Shown: one piece after another, positions 10,091-19,349 of the stretch | Numbering within the stretch: the first letter of the stretch is position 1 | Layout of the letters: the number at the start of each line of letters is the position of its first letter | DNA from: an uncultured Anaerolineae bacterium | GTDB taxonomy: Bacteria; Chloroflexota; Anaerolineae; Anaerolineales; Villigracilaceae | NCBI GenBank assembly: GCA_903908605.1 | Contig: CAIVSQ010000436.1 | Span: 1-64,000 of the forward strand | DNA: 64,000 nucleotides | Direction of reading: 5' to 3' | Made by a program: the position numbers and the translations under genes | The notes under the pieces: model-generated | Told to the model about the DNA's origin: nothing | Database searches by the model: none | What the model saw: the letters and a program-made list of their open reading frames with translations, nothing else

Positions 10091-10675
10091 TTAGTCATTG
10101 TTTCCGCAGGCAATACCGTCGTAATTGTCATCCAGGAAGTGAATATCCCCGGCACCCTCGCGCTTGCAGTAGTTGAAGCAAACCTGGGCCTTGGCGCGAG
10201 TCTGGAAATCGTTGCAGTCCAGTAAATCGGCAGAACAGTTACAGGGCGCGTTGACCCGCCTGGTCTTTTCAGCATTGATAATCCGCATCAAACGTGTGGC
10301 CTGCACATATTCGGTCAGCATGGCCACCTGGGTGGAAGAACGCGCCGTAAGCAAAAAGTCGTGCAGGGCCGTCATTTCAAGCGTCGAAAGCAGCGTCACC
10401 TGCGGGGTTGCAGATTGTGGGAATGCGGAAGGCAGCGGCGTCAGGCTAACCATTCCTGGCAGACGCAGGACCGGGGTTCGGCTGACATATGGAACCAGCA
10501 CAGGAGTCTCAGACGCCGATTCCATACCGGTGGGCGAATAAGTCACCAGGGCCGGCGGCTTGAACTGCGCGGCAGGGTCTTTGGTGCTGAGTGCCAGGAA
10601 AGTAACCCACACAGCAGCCAGGCCCATAACAATAACCAGTGCCACCTGGGTAGCGGTTTCAGAAGAACGTTTCAT
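10091..10675 (-). CDS. membrane-anchored protein with C-terminal excalibur-like Ca-binding domain
   Basis: N-terminal TM; C-terminus CSADLLDCNDFQTRAKAQVCFNYCKREGAGDIHFLDDNYDGIACGNND fits the excalibur pattern. Confidence 0.7.
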   Translation of the reverse strand: MKRSSETATQVALVIVMGLAAVWVTFLALSTKDPAAQFKPPALVTYSPTGMESASETPVLVPYVSRTPVLRLPGMVSLTPLPSAFPQSATPQVTLLSTLEMTALHDFLLTARSSTQVAMLTEYVQATRLMRIINAEKTRRVNAPCNCSADLLDCNDFQTRAKAQVCFNYCKREGAGDIHFLDDNYDGIACGNND

Positions 10676-10759
10676 TTTTTACCTGTAAGAAAAAGCCCGG
10701 CTACAAAAACCAACAAACCAACTGGGAAACACATAGTTTGCAACAGGGTCCATATTAGC

Positions 10760-11066
10760 TCAAATTGTACCAGCCTTGGCGCGTCTGCTATTATAAAGAT
10801 TTGGAACCAATGTATCCGCAAGAGAGAAACGTCCAATGGCGGCGTCATACCACCTGGCGTTTAAAAAAACATTGCTCAAACTCCATCTCGTTGTTTGATT
10901 GGCCCGAAATTTATACTCAGTCGGAGTAGCTCCACTCTTAAAGCATTTTTCGCCAAAGGGCTTGTAGCACAGCTCAGCGACTTTTTTCCCGCTGGTTTTC
11001 GTCGTCACAGCCGTCGAACCAAGATGGTCACCGAGCGGGTAATATAGGGCGGTTTCCCGGCCGTCG
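10760..11066 (-). pseudogene. RHS-repeat-associated core fragment (relic)
   Basis: Minus-strand reading gives ETALYYPLGDHLGSTAVTTKTSGKKVAELCYKPFGEKCFKSGATPTEYKF...NARWYDAAIGRFSLADTLVPN, an RHS core motif series with no RHS body around it. Confidence 0.75.
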
Positions 11067-11069
11067 TCC

Positions 11070-12164
11070 TTATTTCAGGTGTTCGTCAAAGAAGTCAATC
11101 GTCCTCTGCATGGCCAGGCTGAAATAATGCGAGATGTTGTGATTATCCTTCTCATATAGGTACAGCTCCGATTGTCCCCCGGCGGCGCGGATCTGCTCAT
11201 CCAGCCCCACAGAGAAACTGACCGGCACATCTTCATCCTCGGTGCCGTGATGCAGCTGAATCGGCCCGGAAAGATCAGCCAGGTAATTATTGGCCGAGAG
11301 TTAGGCCCAAAAAGCCGGGTTCTCCTGAGGAGTGCCGTAGGTCTCCAGCCAGCTGCTGCGCCAACCGGCCCCGCGTGATGAGGGCGAGGGGGTAAACGAG
11401 CCGCTGCGCCGCCAGTTGTAGATCATATCTGGGTAAGAACCCACCACCCCGGCCCAGATCACACCCGCCTTAATCTCATGGCTAACCACCATCGCCCTTA
11501 AGGTCAAGTAGCCCCCCATCGAATGCCCCCACATGCCAATCCGCGCGGGGTTGACCTGTGGCAGGCGTTTGATCGAAGCCAGCGCATTCAGCACATCAAT
11601 CGCATAACCAGGATCACCATACGCCCCACTGGCCGGCCCCTCCGACTGATCGTGACCACGATAATCGATGCGAAAGACCACATACCCGGCCAGGGCCAGC
11701 CGGTCCACATAGGCAATGTAGCGCTCGGTGGTACGGTAAACTTCCGGCGGAATATAGCCGTGATTGAAGACAATCGCCGGGAAGCCGCCTTCAGGAACCT
11801 CACCATCGGGAATGGTCAGCAAAGCATAGATCTTGTAGCCTTCGGAGAGGTATGAAGCATAGTAACGCCGGTAATTGCCCCCGCGTGCCAGCTCTTTTTC
11901 AATGACGATATCGCTGCCAAGGTAAGACCCGGCCCGTAAGAAAGCGATGCTTACCGGGTGCGGCGTGGGCGTAGGGCTGGGGGGGATGGTTGGTGTGGCT
12001 GAAGGCAGCTGAATGGCTGTAGCGCTGGGCGATGGAGCGGGGGTTTCGCTGGCCACCAGGCGCACAGACGGGGTAGCCAGAGGGATGTCCTGCTGCGGCG
12101 GCGTGGGGGCACAAGCCACCAGCACCAGCGCGACCAGCAGGAAAACAAGCCTGATATTTTTCAA
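11070..12164 (-). pseudogene. alpha/beta hydrolase (prolyl-oligopeptidase-like) lipoprotein interrupted by one in-frame TAA
   Basis: ORF 12164-11301 (MKNIRLVFLLVALVLVACAP..., nucleophile motif GHSMGG) ends at TAA 11303-11301; the same frame resumes LSANNYLADLSGPIQLHHGTEDEDVPVSFSVGLDEQIRAAGGQSELYLYEKDNHNISHYFSLAMQRTIDFFDEHLK* to 11070. Confidence 0.85.
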
Positions 12165-12469
12165 AAGACCTCACAATAAAATGAACGGCATTCGCCAGTA
12201 AAATTTAACCTATACAGATCATTATAGTCATAAATATGGCAAGCTGATGAAAAATCCAGCCCATAGCATGCGTGCAACCAGCCCGGAGCTCTGCTGAAAT
12301 CAATATTTTCAACTCATCTTGCTAAAAAATTTTACTGGTCCACGGTAGCGTGTGATGTACGCGAATATATTTTCGTCATTAACATGCATCGCACTTCACC
12401 GCCACATGTAGATGAATCCATTGACTGTTACACGCCGGCTAAACCGTGTACACTATCAATAACAGGCAA

Positions 12470-12713
12470 ACCCCTGCAAATCCCGCCCTCCTTCGCGCCC
12501 TTCGTGCCTTCGTGGTGCCCCGCTCTTCACCCACCACCACCCAGTCTGCTGACGCTATTACCAAGGTGTTTTCCATCCAATCAAATCATATTTGTCATAG
12601 TACAGCCCGCATCACATAAACACAAAATAACTCCGTGAATCTCCGTGCCCTTCTCCGCGCTCTCCGTGTCACCGCCTTTACTCCCGCCAGGCCAAACAAA
12701 TAAAATATCCATG
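12470..12713. repeat. noncoding direct repeat, copy 1 (~244 bp)
   Basis: acccctgcaaat.ccgccctccttcgcgcccttcgtgccttcgtggtgccccgctcttcaccc...cccagtctgctgacgctattaccaaggt...ctccgtgaatctccgtgccc...gccaggccaaac; nearly identical to 12788-13035. Confidence 0.9.
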
Positions 12714-12738
12714 ACCCGGCGGGTTTAACCCCAAAAAG

Positions 12739-12770
12739 CATGGATAACCATGGATAAACATGGATAATAA
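12739..12770. repeat. short tandem repeat between the two long copies
   Basis: catggataac-catggataaa-catggataat, three ~10-bp units. Confidence 0.85.
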
Positions 12771-12787
12771 TACATTTCTTCAACCTA

Positions 12788-13035
12788 ACCCCTGCAAATA
12801 CCGCCCTCCTTCGCGCCCTTCGTGCCTTCGTGGTGCCCCGCTCTTCACCCCCACCACCCAGTCTGCTGACGCTATTACCAAGGTATTTCCCATCCAATCA
12901 AATCATATTTGTCATGGAACACATGGCGTCATGTAAACACAAAAAAAATAACTCTGTGAATCTCCGTGCCCATCTCCGCGCTCTTCGTGTCACCGCCCTT
13001 ATTCCCGCCAGGCCAAACGAGTGATATACCCATGA
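12788..13035. repeat. noncoding direct repeat, copy 2 (~248 bp)
   Basis: Nearly identical to 12470-12713 over its full length, with scattered substitutions and small indels. Confidence 0.9.
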
Positions 13036-13141
13036 ACTTTCATTAATACGCTGCCTGTTGTGTCATGCACCTCCATGCCAATTTTTGATTTATACTACAT
13101 AAGAAATGGGTTGATTTAATAAAAACAAAAGGGACACAAGG

Positions 13142-15595
13142 ATGCCAACAAAAACAGGATATCACCAGGCGGGTCGCATAGATGCTACCTATTTCACCAG
13201 GCTTAAAAAAGTAACACAGGTCACCCCCACCGAACAAGGTATCCTGGCAGAAATCGATGACGAGCTGCTGCGCATCGACGTCATCCGCGCGGATATTTTA
13301 CGCATCAAGATCAGCCGCGGCCGTCATTTTGATGAGCAGCCCACCTTCGCAGTCTGTGCAGATTTAAATGCCCACCAGCCCACCTTCAAGCTGGATATTA
13401 CCGCTGAGCGCGCCTTGCTGGACACAGGTCAGATCACCCTTACCCTGGGCCGCACCCCCTTTCATCTCGAAGCCCGTCGCAAAGATGGCAGCCTGGTTTT
13501 CACCTCCATGCCCGAACAGGATGGCAGCAGCTGGGCCTATGCCACCCTCAATGACGAATTTGTCGTCTACCGTTCCTGCCGCCAGCAGGATGCCTTTCTC
13601 GGGCTGGGCGAAAAAACCGGCCGGCTGAACCGCAAAGGAGAGGACTATACCCTTTGGAACACAGACGTGCTCAATGGCAGCGCAGTCGCCGAGTTTAAAG
13701 CCGGCTATCCGTCCGGTCACCCGCGCGCAGATGAGACCAGCACCGGCTTCGACCCTTACTATGTCTCGATTCCATTCTTTTATCACCTCTCTGCCGAAGG
13801 CAGCGCAGCAGCTGGTTTCTTCGTAGATAACGGTTACCGCGCCAGGTTCGACTTTTCGCCCGCGGATGAGTATGGTTTCCATTTCCTCGGCGGGCAGTAC
13901 ACCGAATACATCTTCGCCGGACCACAACTCAGCGATATCCTGGCTGGCTACACCTGGCTGACCGGACGCATGCAGCCTCCTCCGCTCTGGTCACTGGGCT
14001 ACCACCAATGCCGCTGGCACGCCTATACACAAGCAACCCTCGAAGCACTGGCTGACCAGGTTCGTGCCCACAAAATTCCCTGCGACACCCTCTGGTTGGA
14101 TATTGACTACATGAACGGTTACCGGGTCTTCACCTGGAACCAGGAAGCCTTCCCGGATAGTGCCGCCACGCTAAAACGGCTGGGCGACCGGGGCTTTCGG
14201 GCCATCACCATCATCGACCCGGGTATCAAGTTTGACCCAGGCTACCCGGTCTATGACCAGGCCGTTGAGCGCGACGTACTCTGCAAGACCGAACAAGGCG
14301 CAACCTACATCGGCCAGGTTTGGCCGGGAAAAACCGTCTTCCCCGATTTCGTTACCCCCGAAGCACGCGCCTGGTGGGGTGAACTAAACGCCGCCCACGT
14401 CAAATCGGGCCTGGCAGGCATCTGGAATGACATGAACGAACCCGCCACAGGCGATATCCGCTCAGATGCCATGCGCTTTGGCAAGGGACAATACTCACAC
14501 GCACGTTTTCACAACCAGTACGCCTTGCTGATGGCCATGGGTACCACCGAAGGCTTGTTGCAAGCCATGCCAGACCGCCGCACCTTCGTCCTCTCACGGG
14601 CAGGCTTCGCCGGCATCCAGCGCTACGCCGCCAACTGGATGGGCGATAACCTATCACGTTGGGATCACCTCTGGATGAGCTTGCCAATGGGCATGGGGTT
14701 GGGCCTTTCTGGCCAACCATTCGTCGGAGCCGATATTGGTGGCTTTTCCGGCAATACCAACGCTGAACTTTTCACCCGCTGGATTCAGTGCGGGGCACTG
14801 GCTCCCTTTTGCCGCAACCACAGCAGCACCGGTCATATCGACCAGTACCCATGGTCCTTTGGTGAAGCCTATGAAGAACTGGCCCGCCAGGCGCTAGAAA
14901 TGCGCTATAAATTACTGCCCTATATCTATTCGGCCTTTGTGCACTCGGCCGAAACCGGCGCACCGGTGCAGCAAGCCCTGGTCTTCGCCTTCCAAAACGA
15001 TCCGACCCTGCGCGATATCGATGATCAATACCTGCTCGGCAGCCAATTGCTGGTAGCGCCCGTTTACAACCCCGGCACCACAGCCCGCCATGTCTACCTG
15101 CCAGAAGGCAGCTGGTACGATTGGCACAGCGGGGAATGCCTGCCCGGCAAACGCTTCGTAACCGCTGCCACCCCCATGGACTTTATCCCTGTCTACGCCC
15201 GTGGCGGGGCGGTCATCCCCACCTGGCCCGAAGCCCCTGCCACTACCGACGGCTACCACCCCGAAAAAATTGAGCTGCACATCTTCGTTCCCCTTGCCGA
15301 TGGCGAATACTCCTCCATGCTGCACGAAGACGACGGCCTGACCTTTGCCTTCCAAAATGGTAGCTTCCTGCGCACCACTTTCAGCCTGCGCCGCAGCGGC
15401 AACCAGATCAATCTGCATGGTCAGGTCAGCGGCCATGGCTACCCTGAATTCGCCCGCCATACATTTGAACTGGTCTGGCACGGGGCAACCCCAGAGAATA
15501 TCCTGGTCAACGGGCAAACCGTCACCGCCCAGAATGGGCGCCTGGTCATCCCCAACCGCGGCAGTGATCTGCAAATCAGCGCGCAGCTTCACTAA
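13142..15595 (+). CDS. GH31 alpha-glucosidase
   Basis: 817 aa; GIWNDMNEPA catalytic motif, LWLDIDYMNGYRVFTWN, GQPFVGADIGGFSGN. Confidence 0.95.
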   Translation: MPTKTGYHQAGRIDATYFTRLKKVTQVTPTEQGILAEIDDELLRIDVIRADILRIKISRGRHFDEQPTFAVCADLNAHQPTFKLDITAERALLDTGQITLTLGRTPFHLEARRKDGSLVFTSMPEQDGSSWAYATLNDEFVVYRSCRQQDAFLGLGEKTGRLNRKGEDYTLWNTDVLNGSAVAEFKAGYPSGHPRADETSTGFDPYYVSIPFFYHLSAEGSAAAGFFVDNGYRARFDFSPADEYGFHFLGGQYTEYIFAGPQLSDILAGYTWLTGRMQPPPLWSLGYHQCRWHAYTQATLEALADQVRAHKIPCDTLWLDIDYMNGYRVFTWNQEAFPDSAATLKRLGDRGFRAITIIDPGIKFDPGYPVYDQAVERDVLCKTEQGATYIGQVWPGKTVFPDFVTPEARAWWGELNAAHVKSGLAGIWNDMNEPATGDIRSDAMRFGKGQYSHARFHNQYALLMAMGTTEGLLQAMPDRRTFVLSRAGFAGIQRYAANWMGDNLSRWDHLWMSLPMGMGLGLSGQPFVGADIGGFSGNTNAELFTRWIQCGALAPFCRNHSSTGHIDQYPWSFGEAYEELARQALEMRYKLLPYIYSAFVHSAETGAPVQQALVFAFQNDPTLRDIDDQYLLGSQLLVAPVYNPGTTARHVYLPEGSWYDWHSGECLPGKRFVTAATPMDFIPVYARGGAVIPTWPEAPATTDGYHPEKIELHIFVPLADGEYSSMLHEDDGLTFAFQNGSFLRTTFSLRRSGNQINLHGQVSGHGYPEFARHTFELVWHGATPENILVNGQTVTAQNGRLVIPNRGSDLQISAQLH

Positions 15596-15804
15596 GATAC
15601 AATAGTGAAGAAAAACAGCATAAGCATCCTCACCTTACCCCCACTGCAACCAGCCCGGCTCGCTGGCCGGGTTGGCCCGTTCCTCAAAACCCAGGCCGCT
15701 TTTTTTACAGGCAAAAACGGCCTGCACTCACACAAGCCCCACCAGAGCCTGGCATTCGGCAGAGCAGTCTCCCTATCAGCACAAATGCCTCACAAGTCTC
15801 TTTC

Positions 15805-18800
15805 ATGACACCCAATATGCAGCCACCCCACTACCTCTCGCGCGTACTGCGCACCAAGATCATCCCGCCGCCTCTCAACGCACGGACACTTCCGCGCCCA
15901 CGGGTTCTCCTGGCGCTCCGCCAATCCCTCGAATACCGCCTGACCCTTTTGCAGGCCGGTGCCGGGTATGGCAAGAGCACCTCCCTGGCCGAAATGGCCC
16001 GCGAGATATCGCCCCTGATCTGGTACCAGGTAAACCCGGAGGACAATGACGCCCTCGTCTTCCTGCTGCACCTGTGCCACGCAATTGCACAGACCCTTCC
16101 AGGCATCCAGGACCTGCCGCTGGCCTACCTGGAAGCCTGGGAAGGCTCACAGGGCCCCCTGCCGTGGAGCGACGTGGTCGACGCCCTGATCAACGCCCTA
16201 AGCGCACATAACCCGGCCACCCCCATCTGCTTCGTGCTCGATGACGCCCACCTGGTAACCGAGAACGGCGAGGTCGTTTTCATCCTGGACCGATTAATCG
16301 CCCGCTCCCCGGCTCACCTGCACATCCTGCTCTCCGGTCGTCCTACCATCACACTGCCCGGCCTGGCACGCCTGCGCTCTCGTGGCGAGCTATTATCCCT
16401 CGACCAATCCGTACTGGCATTCACCAACCAGGAAACAGCCGCGCTCTTCAGCAGCTACTATGGGGTGGAACTGACCACCGATGAAGTCGACGCACTCGTT
16501 ACCTATTCAGAGGGCTGGGCCATTGCGCTGCAGCTGATCTGGCAAAGCATCCGCAGTCAGACGCTTTCACCGCTGGAATTCCCCGATCACTGGCAGGCCG
16601 GCTCACTAGACTCACTTTTCGAAATGCTCGCCCGTGAAGTCTTTGAAGGCCAACCCACCGATGTACGCGATTTCTTGCTGGTCACCGCCACCCTGCGCGA
16701 ACTTTCCCCAGAAGCCTGCAACGAACTGCGCTCAGCAACCGATTCAGCCGCCATGCTCTCCTACCTCAAACGTCAGGACCTGTTTGTAGTCGAAACCGCC
16801 GGCGGCGCGCTTCGTTATCATCACATCTTTCGTAATTTCCTTCACCTGCAAGCACCCGCCGAAGATCGCCGGCGTTGGAACCACGTGGCAGCTGTTTATT
16901 TCCTCAGGCTCAACAACCACGAAGCCGCCATCGATCACCTGCTGCGCGCGCAAGCCTGGGCCGAAGCTGCCGACCAGCTCAATTCTTACTCCCCCCTGCT
17001 ACTCGCCGCTGGTCGCCTGGATACACTGGCAACCTATATTGATGCCTTGCCCCCCGAAACCCTGCACCAACACCCCGGGCTGGTCTTCTCAATGGGTGAA
17101 CTCGCCCGCCTGCACAGCCGCTTTGAAGAAGCCCTCGGCTGGTACAACCAATCCGAAACCTTGTGGCGCATTCTCGGCCGCCAAGACGGCATAGCCCGGG
17201 CCTTGCGCGGGCAGGCACGTGTCTACTTGGATACCGTGAACCCCAGCAAAGCCCAGGAACTGCTCGAAAAAGCCACCCGCCTGAGCGATGGTTTCGATGA
17301 TCGTGAAACACAGGTCCGCCTGTTTGAACTGCTCGCCGAAAACAAGCTCAACGCCGGGCGCGTGGAAGAAGCCGAGCGCCTGCGCCAGCGCGCCAATGAA
17401 CTGCGCCTCGAAGGCCCCTCCAACGACCAACTGCTCTTCCGCGTCTGGCTGCGCACCGGCCGCCTGCAGGAGGCAAAAAACGGTTTGGAGCAACTTGCCC
17501 GCACCGAGATTCGCGAACCCGTTCAAATGCCGCGCGCTCACCGCGAAACCGTCCTGGTGCTCTCGCTGGTATATGCCTTCATGGGCCAGGGCGCCGAAGC
17601 CTACCAATCTGCCCTGGACGGCACAAAACGCGGCGAGGAACTAAAATCACCTTTTGTTACAGCCGTCGGGCTGATGCGCCAGGGGCATGCCCTCATGCTG
17701 CTGGGCGGTGCCCACAACTACCAGCTCGCCCGCCAGCTCTATGAAAACAGCATCGAAATCAGCCGCACCCTGGCAGTCACCCGCCTGCGCGTCGAAGCAG
17801 ATTGGGGGCTGTGCCGATCCTACGGCTACACCGGCGACCTCGTCCGAGCCCAACAGCACGCCCAGGACGCCATCGAGATCGCCGGCCAGGCTGGTGACGA
17901 GTGGATCGCCTCCCTCACCCGCCTTTCAATGGGCGCCAGCCTGGTCATGGCAGCCCGCTACGAAGCCGCCGAGCACTGGCTAAACCAGGCCGTAACGGGG
18001 TTCCAGGAATGTTCAGATACCTTCGGCCGCAGCACGGCGCGTCTCTGGCTTGCCCTGGGTTTCTTTCAACAAAAACAATACAACCGCCTGGCCCAGGTAC
18101 TGCCTGAGGTACTAAGCTCCTGCCGTGCAAATGGCTATGAATTTTTATTCAAGCGCTCTTCCTTCATCGGCGCATTGGATGAACGGATCTTCTTCCCCAT
18201 GCTGCTGCACGCCCGTAAACAGGGTTGGGAATCGCTCTACATCGGGCAAGTACTGGCTGGCTGTGGGCTGCCCGGCCTCGATCTGCACCCTGGCTACCAA
18301 CTGCGCGTGCAAACCCTGGGTAGCTTCCAGGTCTGGCGGGGCAGCGAACCGATCCCCTCCAACGGCTGGCGACGCGAAAAATCCCGGCATCTCTTTCAAC
18401 TGCTGCTCTCACAGCGCCACACCACCCTGGATCGCGACCAGATCTGCGAATATCTCTGGCCAGAAAGCGACCCACAGGTAGCCCAGCGCAACTTCAAAAT
18501 TACCCTCAACACCCTCTACCAGGTGCTGGAACCGGACCGCGACCCCGGCGCCGATTCGGCCTTCATCCAACGCGGGGGGGCCGCTTACAGCCTGCGCCGC
18601 ACCGCCGATCTCTACCTGGATGCCGATCAATTTGCCCAGGATGCCCGCCAGGCCTTGCGCTCCGGCCAGGGCGACCTGGCCAACCTGCTAGCGCTTGCCA
18701 GCCTTTACCAGGGCGAATTCCTACCCGAGACGCTCTACGAAACCTGGGCCGCCGAAGAACGCGAACGCCTGGCCGCCATTTTCCTCGAATTCTCCGACCT

Positions 18801-19047
18801 GCTGGTCGAACGCCTGGCTAACGAAAGCCGCTGGGCGGAGGTGATCGAACTCTCCCAACGCGTCTTAAAACAAGATAACTGCTGGGAACGCGCCTACCGC
18901 CACATCATGAACGCCTACCATCACCTCGGGGATCGCGGCCAGGTTGGGCGGACCTACCAACGATGTGTCCAGATCCTGCGGCAAGAGTTGGATGTGAGCC
19001 CGGCACCCGAAACCGAAAAACTCTACCAGGACCTCATCAAAGATTAG
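15805..19047 (+). CDS. STAND-ATPase/TPR transcriptional regulator with C-terminal winged-helix plus BTAD domain (MalT/SARP-like)
   Basis: Walker A LLQAGAGYGKST; TPR-rich middle; C-term LRVQTLGSFQVWRGSEPIPSNGWRREKSRHLFQLLLSQRHTTLDRDQICEYLWPESDPQVAQRNFKITLNTLYQVLEP and BTAD helices. Confidence 0.9.
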   Translation: MTPNMQPPHYLSRVLRTKIIPPPLNARTLPRPRVLLALRQSLEYRLTLLQAGAGYGKSTSLAEMAREISPLIWYQVNPEDNDALVFLLHLCHAIAQTLPGIQDLPLAYLEAWEGSQGPLPWSDVVDALINALSAHNPATPICFVLDDAHLVTENGEVVFILDRLIARSPAHLHILLSGRPTITLPGLARLRSRGELLSLDQSVLAFTNQETAALFSSYYGVELTTDEVDALVTYSEGWAIALQLIWQSIRSQTLSPLEFPDHWQAGSLDSLFEMLAREVFEGQPTDVRDFLLVTATLRELSPEACNELRSATDSAAMLSYLKRQDLFVVETAGGALRYHHIFRNFLHLQAPAEDRRRWNHVAAVYFLRLNNHEAAIDHLLRAQAWAEAADQLNSYSPLLLAAGRLDTLATYIDALPPETLHQHPGLVFSMGELARLHSRFEEALGWYNQSETLWRILGRQDGIARALRGQARVYLDTVNPSKAQELLEKATRLSDGFDDRETQVRLFELLAENKLNAGRVEEAERLRQRANELRLEGPSNDQLLFRVWLRTGRLQEAKNGLEQLARTEIREPVQMPRAHRETVLVLSLVYAFMGQGAEAYQSALDGTKRGEELKSPFVTAVGLMRQGHALMLLGGAHNYQLARQLYENSIEISRTLAVTRLRVEADWGLCRSYGYTGDLVRAQQHAQDAIEIAGQAGDEWIASLTRLSMGASLVMAARYEAAEHWLNQAVTGFQECSDTFGRSTARLWLALGFFQQKQYNRLAQVLPEVLSSCRANGYEFLFKRSSFIGALDERIFFPMLLHARKQGWESLYIGQVLAGCGLPGLDLHPGYQLRVQTLGSFQVWRGSEPIPSNGWRREKSRHLFQLLLSQRHTTLDRDQICEYLWPESDPQVAQRNFKITLNTLYQVLEPDRDPGADSAFIQRGGAAYSLRRTADLYLDADQFAQDARQALRSGQGDLANLLALASLYQGEFLPETLYETWAAEERERLAAIFLEFSDLLVERLANESRWAEVIELSQRVLKQDNCWERAYRHIMNAYHHLGDRGQVGRTYQRCVQILRQELDVSPAPETEKLYQDLIKD

Positions 19048-19107
19048 CTCAATCAGCCTGCCAGCTTTGTAACCGCCTTGTACCCATGACTCGTTATGAT
19101 GTAGAGC

Positions 19108-19347
19108 ATGGATACAGTATCCCTGCCCCCCTCACTCTCAATATCCTCATTCGTTATCCGTTTTGTAGTGAATCCCGGCTCTCAAAATTACCGCGGCGAA
19201 ATTCGCCACATCCAAACCCAGCAGGAGCTGCATTTTCAATCTTGGGAGGATGCCGTCAAATTCATCCGCGTCTACGTCCCCATCGAACCTGAACCAGGCA
19301 CCGGCCCCCAACCTGCCGGCCATCCTGAAATCCCCCTCCCGGAATAA
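19108..19347 (+). CDS. small conserved-looking protein of unknown function
   Basis: 79 aa (FVIRFVVNPGSQNYRGEIRHIQTQQELHFQSWEDAVKFIRVYVP); ends 2 nt before the next gene. Confidence 0.6.
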   Translation: MDTVSLPPSLSISSFVIRFVVNPGSQNYRGEIRHIQTQQELHFQSWEDAVKFIRVYVPIEPEPGTGPQPAGHPEIPLPE

Positions 19348-19349
19348 CC

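Noticed and set aside
11301-11303. Stop-codon recoding (TAA readthrough) in the hydrolase
   Set aside because: TAA terminates many intact genes in the window and no recoding signal is visible; nonsense mutation or base error is simpler.
12384-12638. 84-aa ORF (and 12595-12897, 12830-13024) in the repeat region
   Set aside because: Generated by the ttcgtg/ctccgtg repeat modules; translations (FAPFVPSW..., RRARRRARR) look like repeat artefacts, not proteins.
12470-13035. Possible CRISPR array
   Set aside because: Only two ~245-bp copies with internal degenerate modules; no regular 25-40-bp repeats separated by unique spacers and no cas genes.
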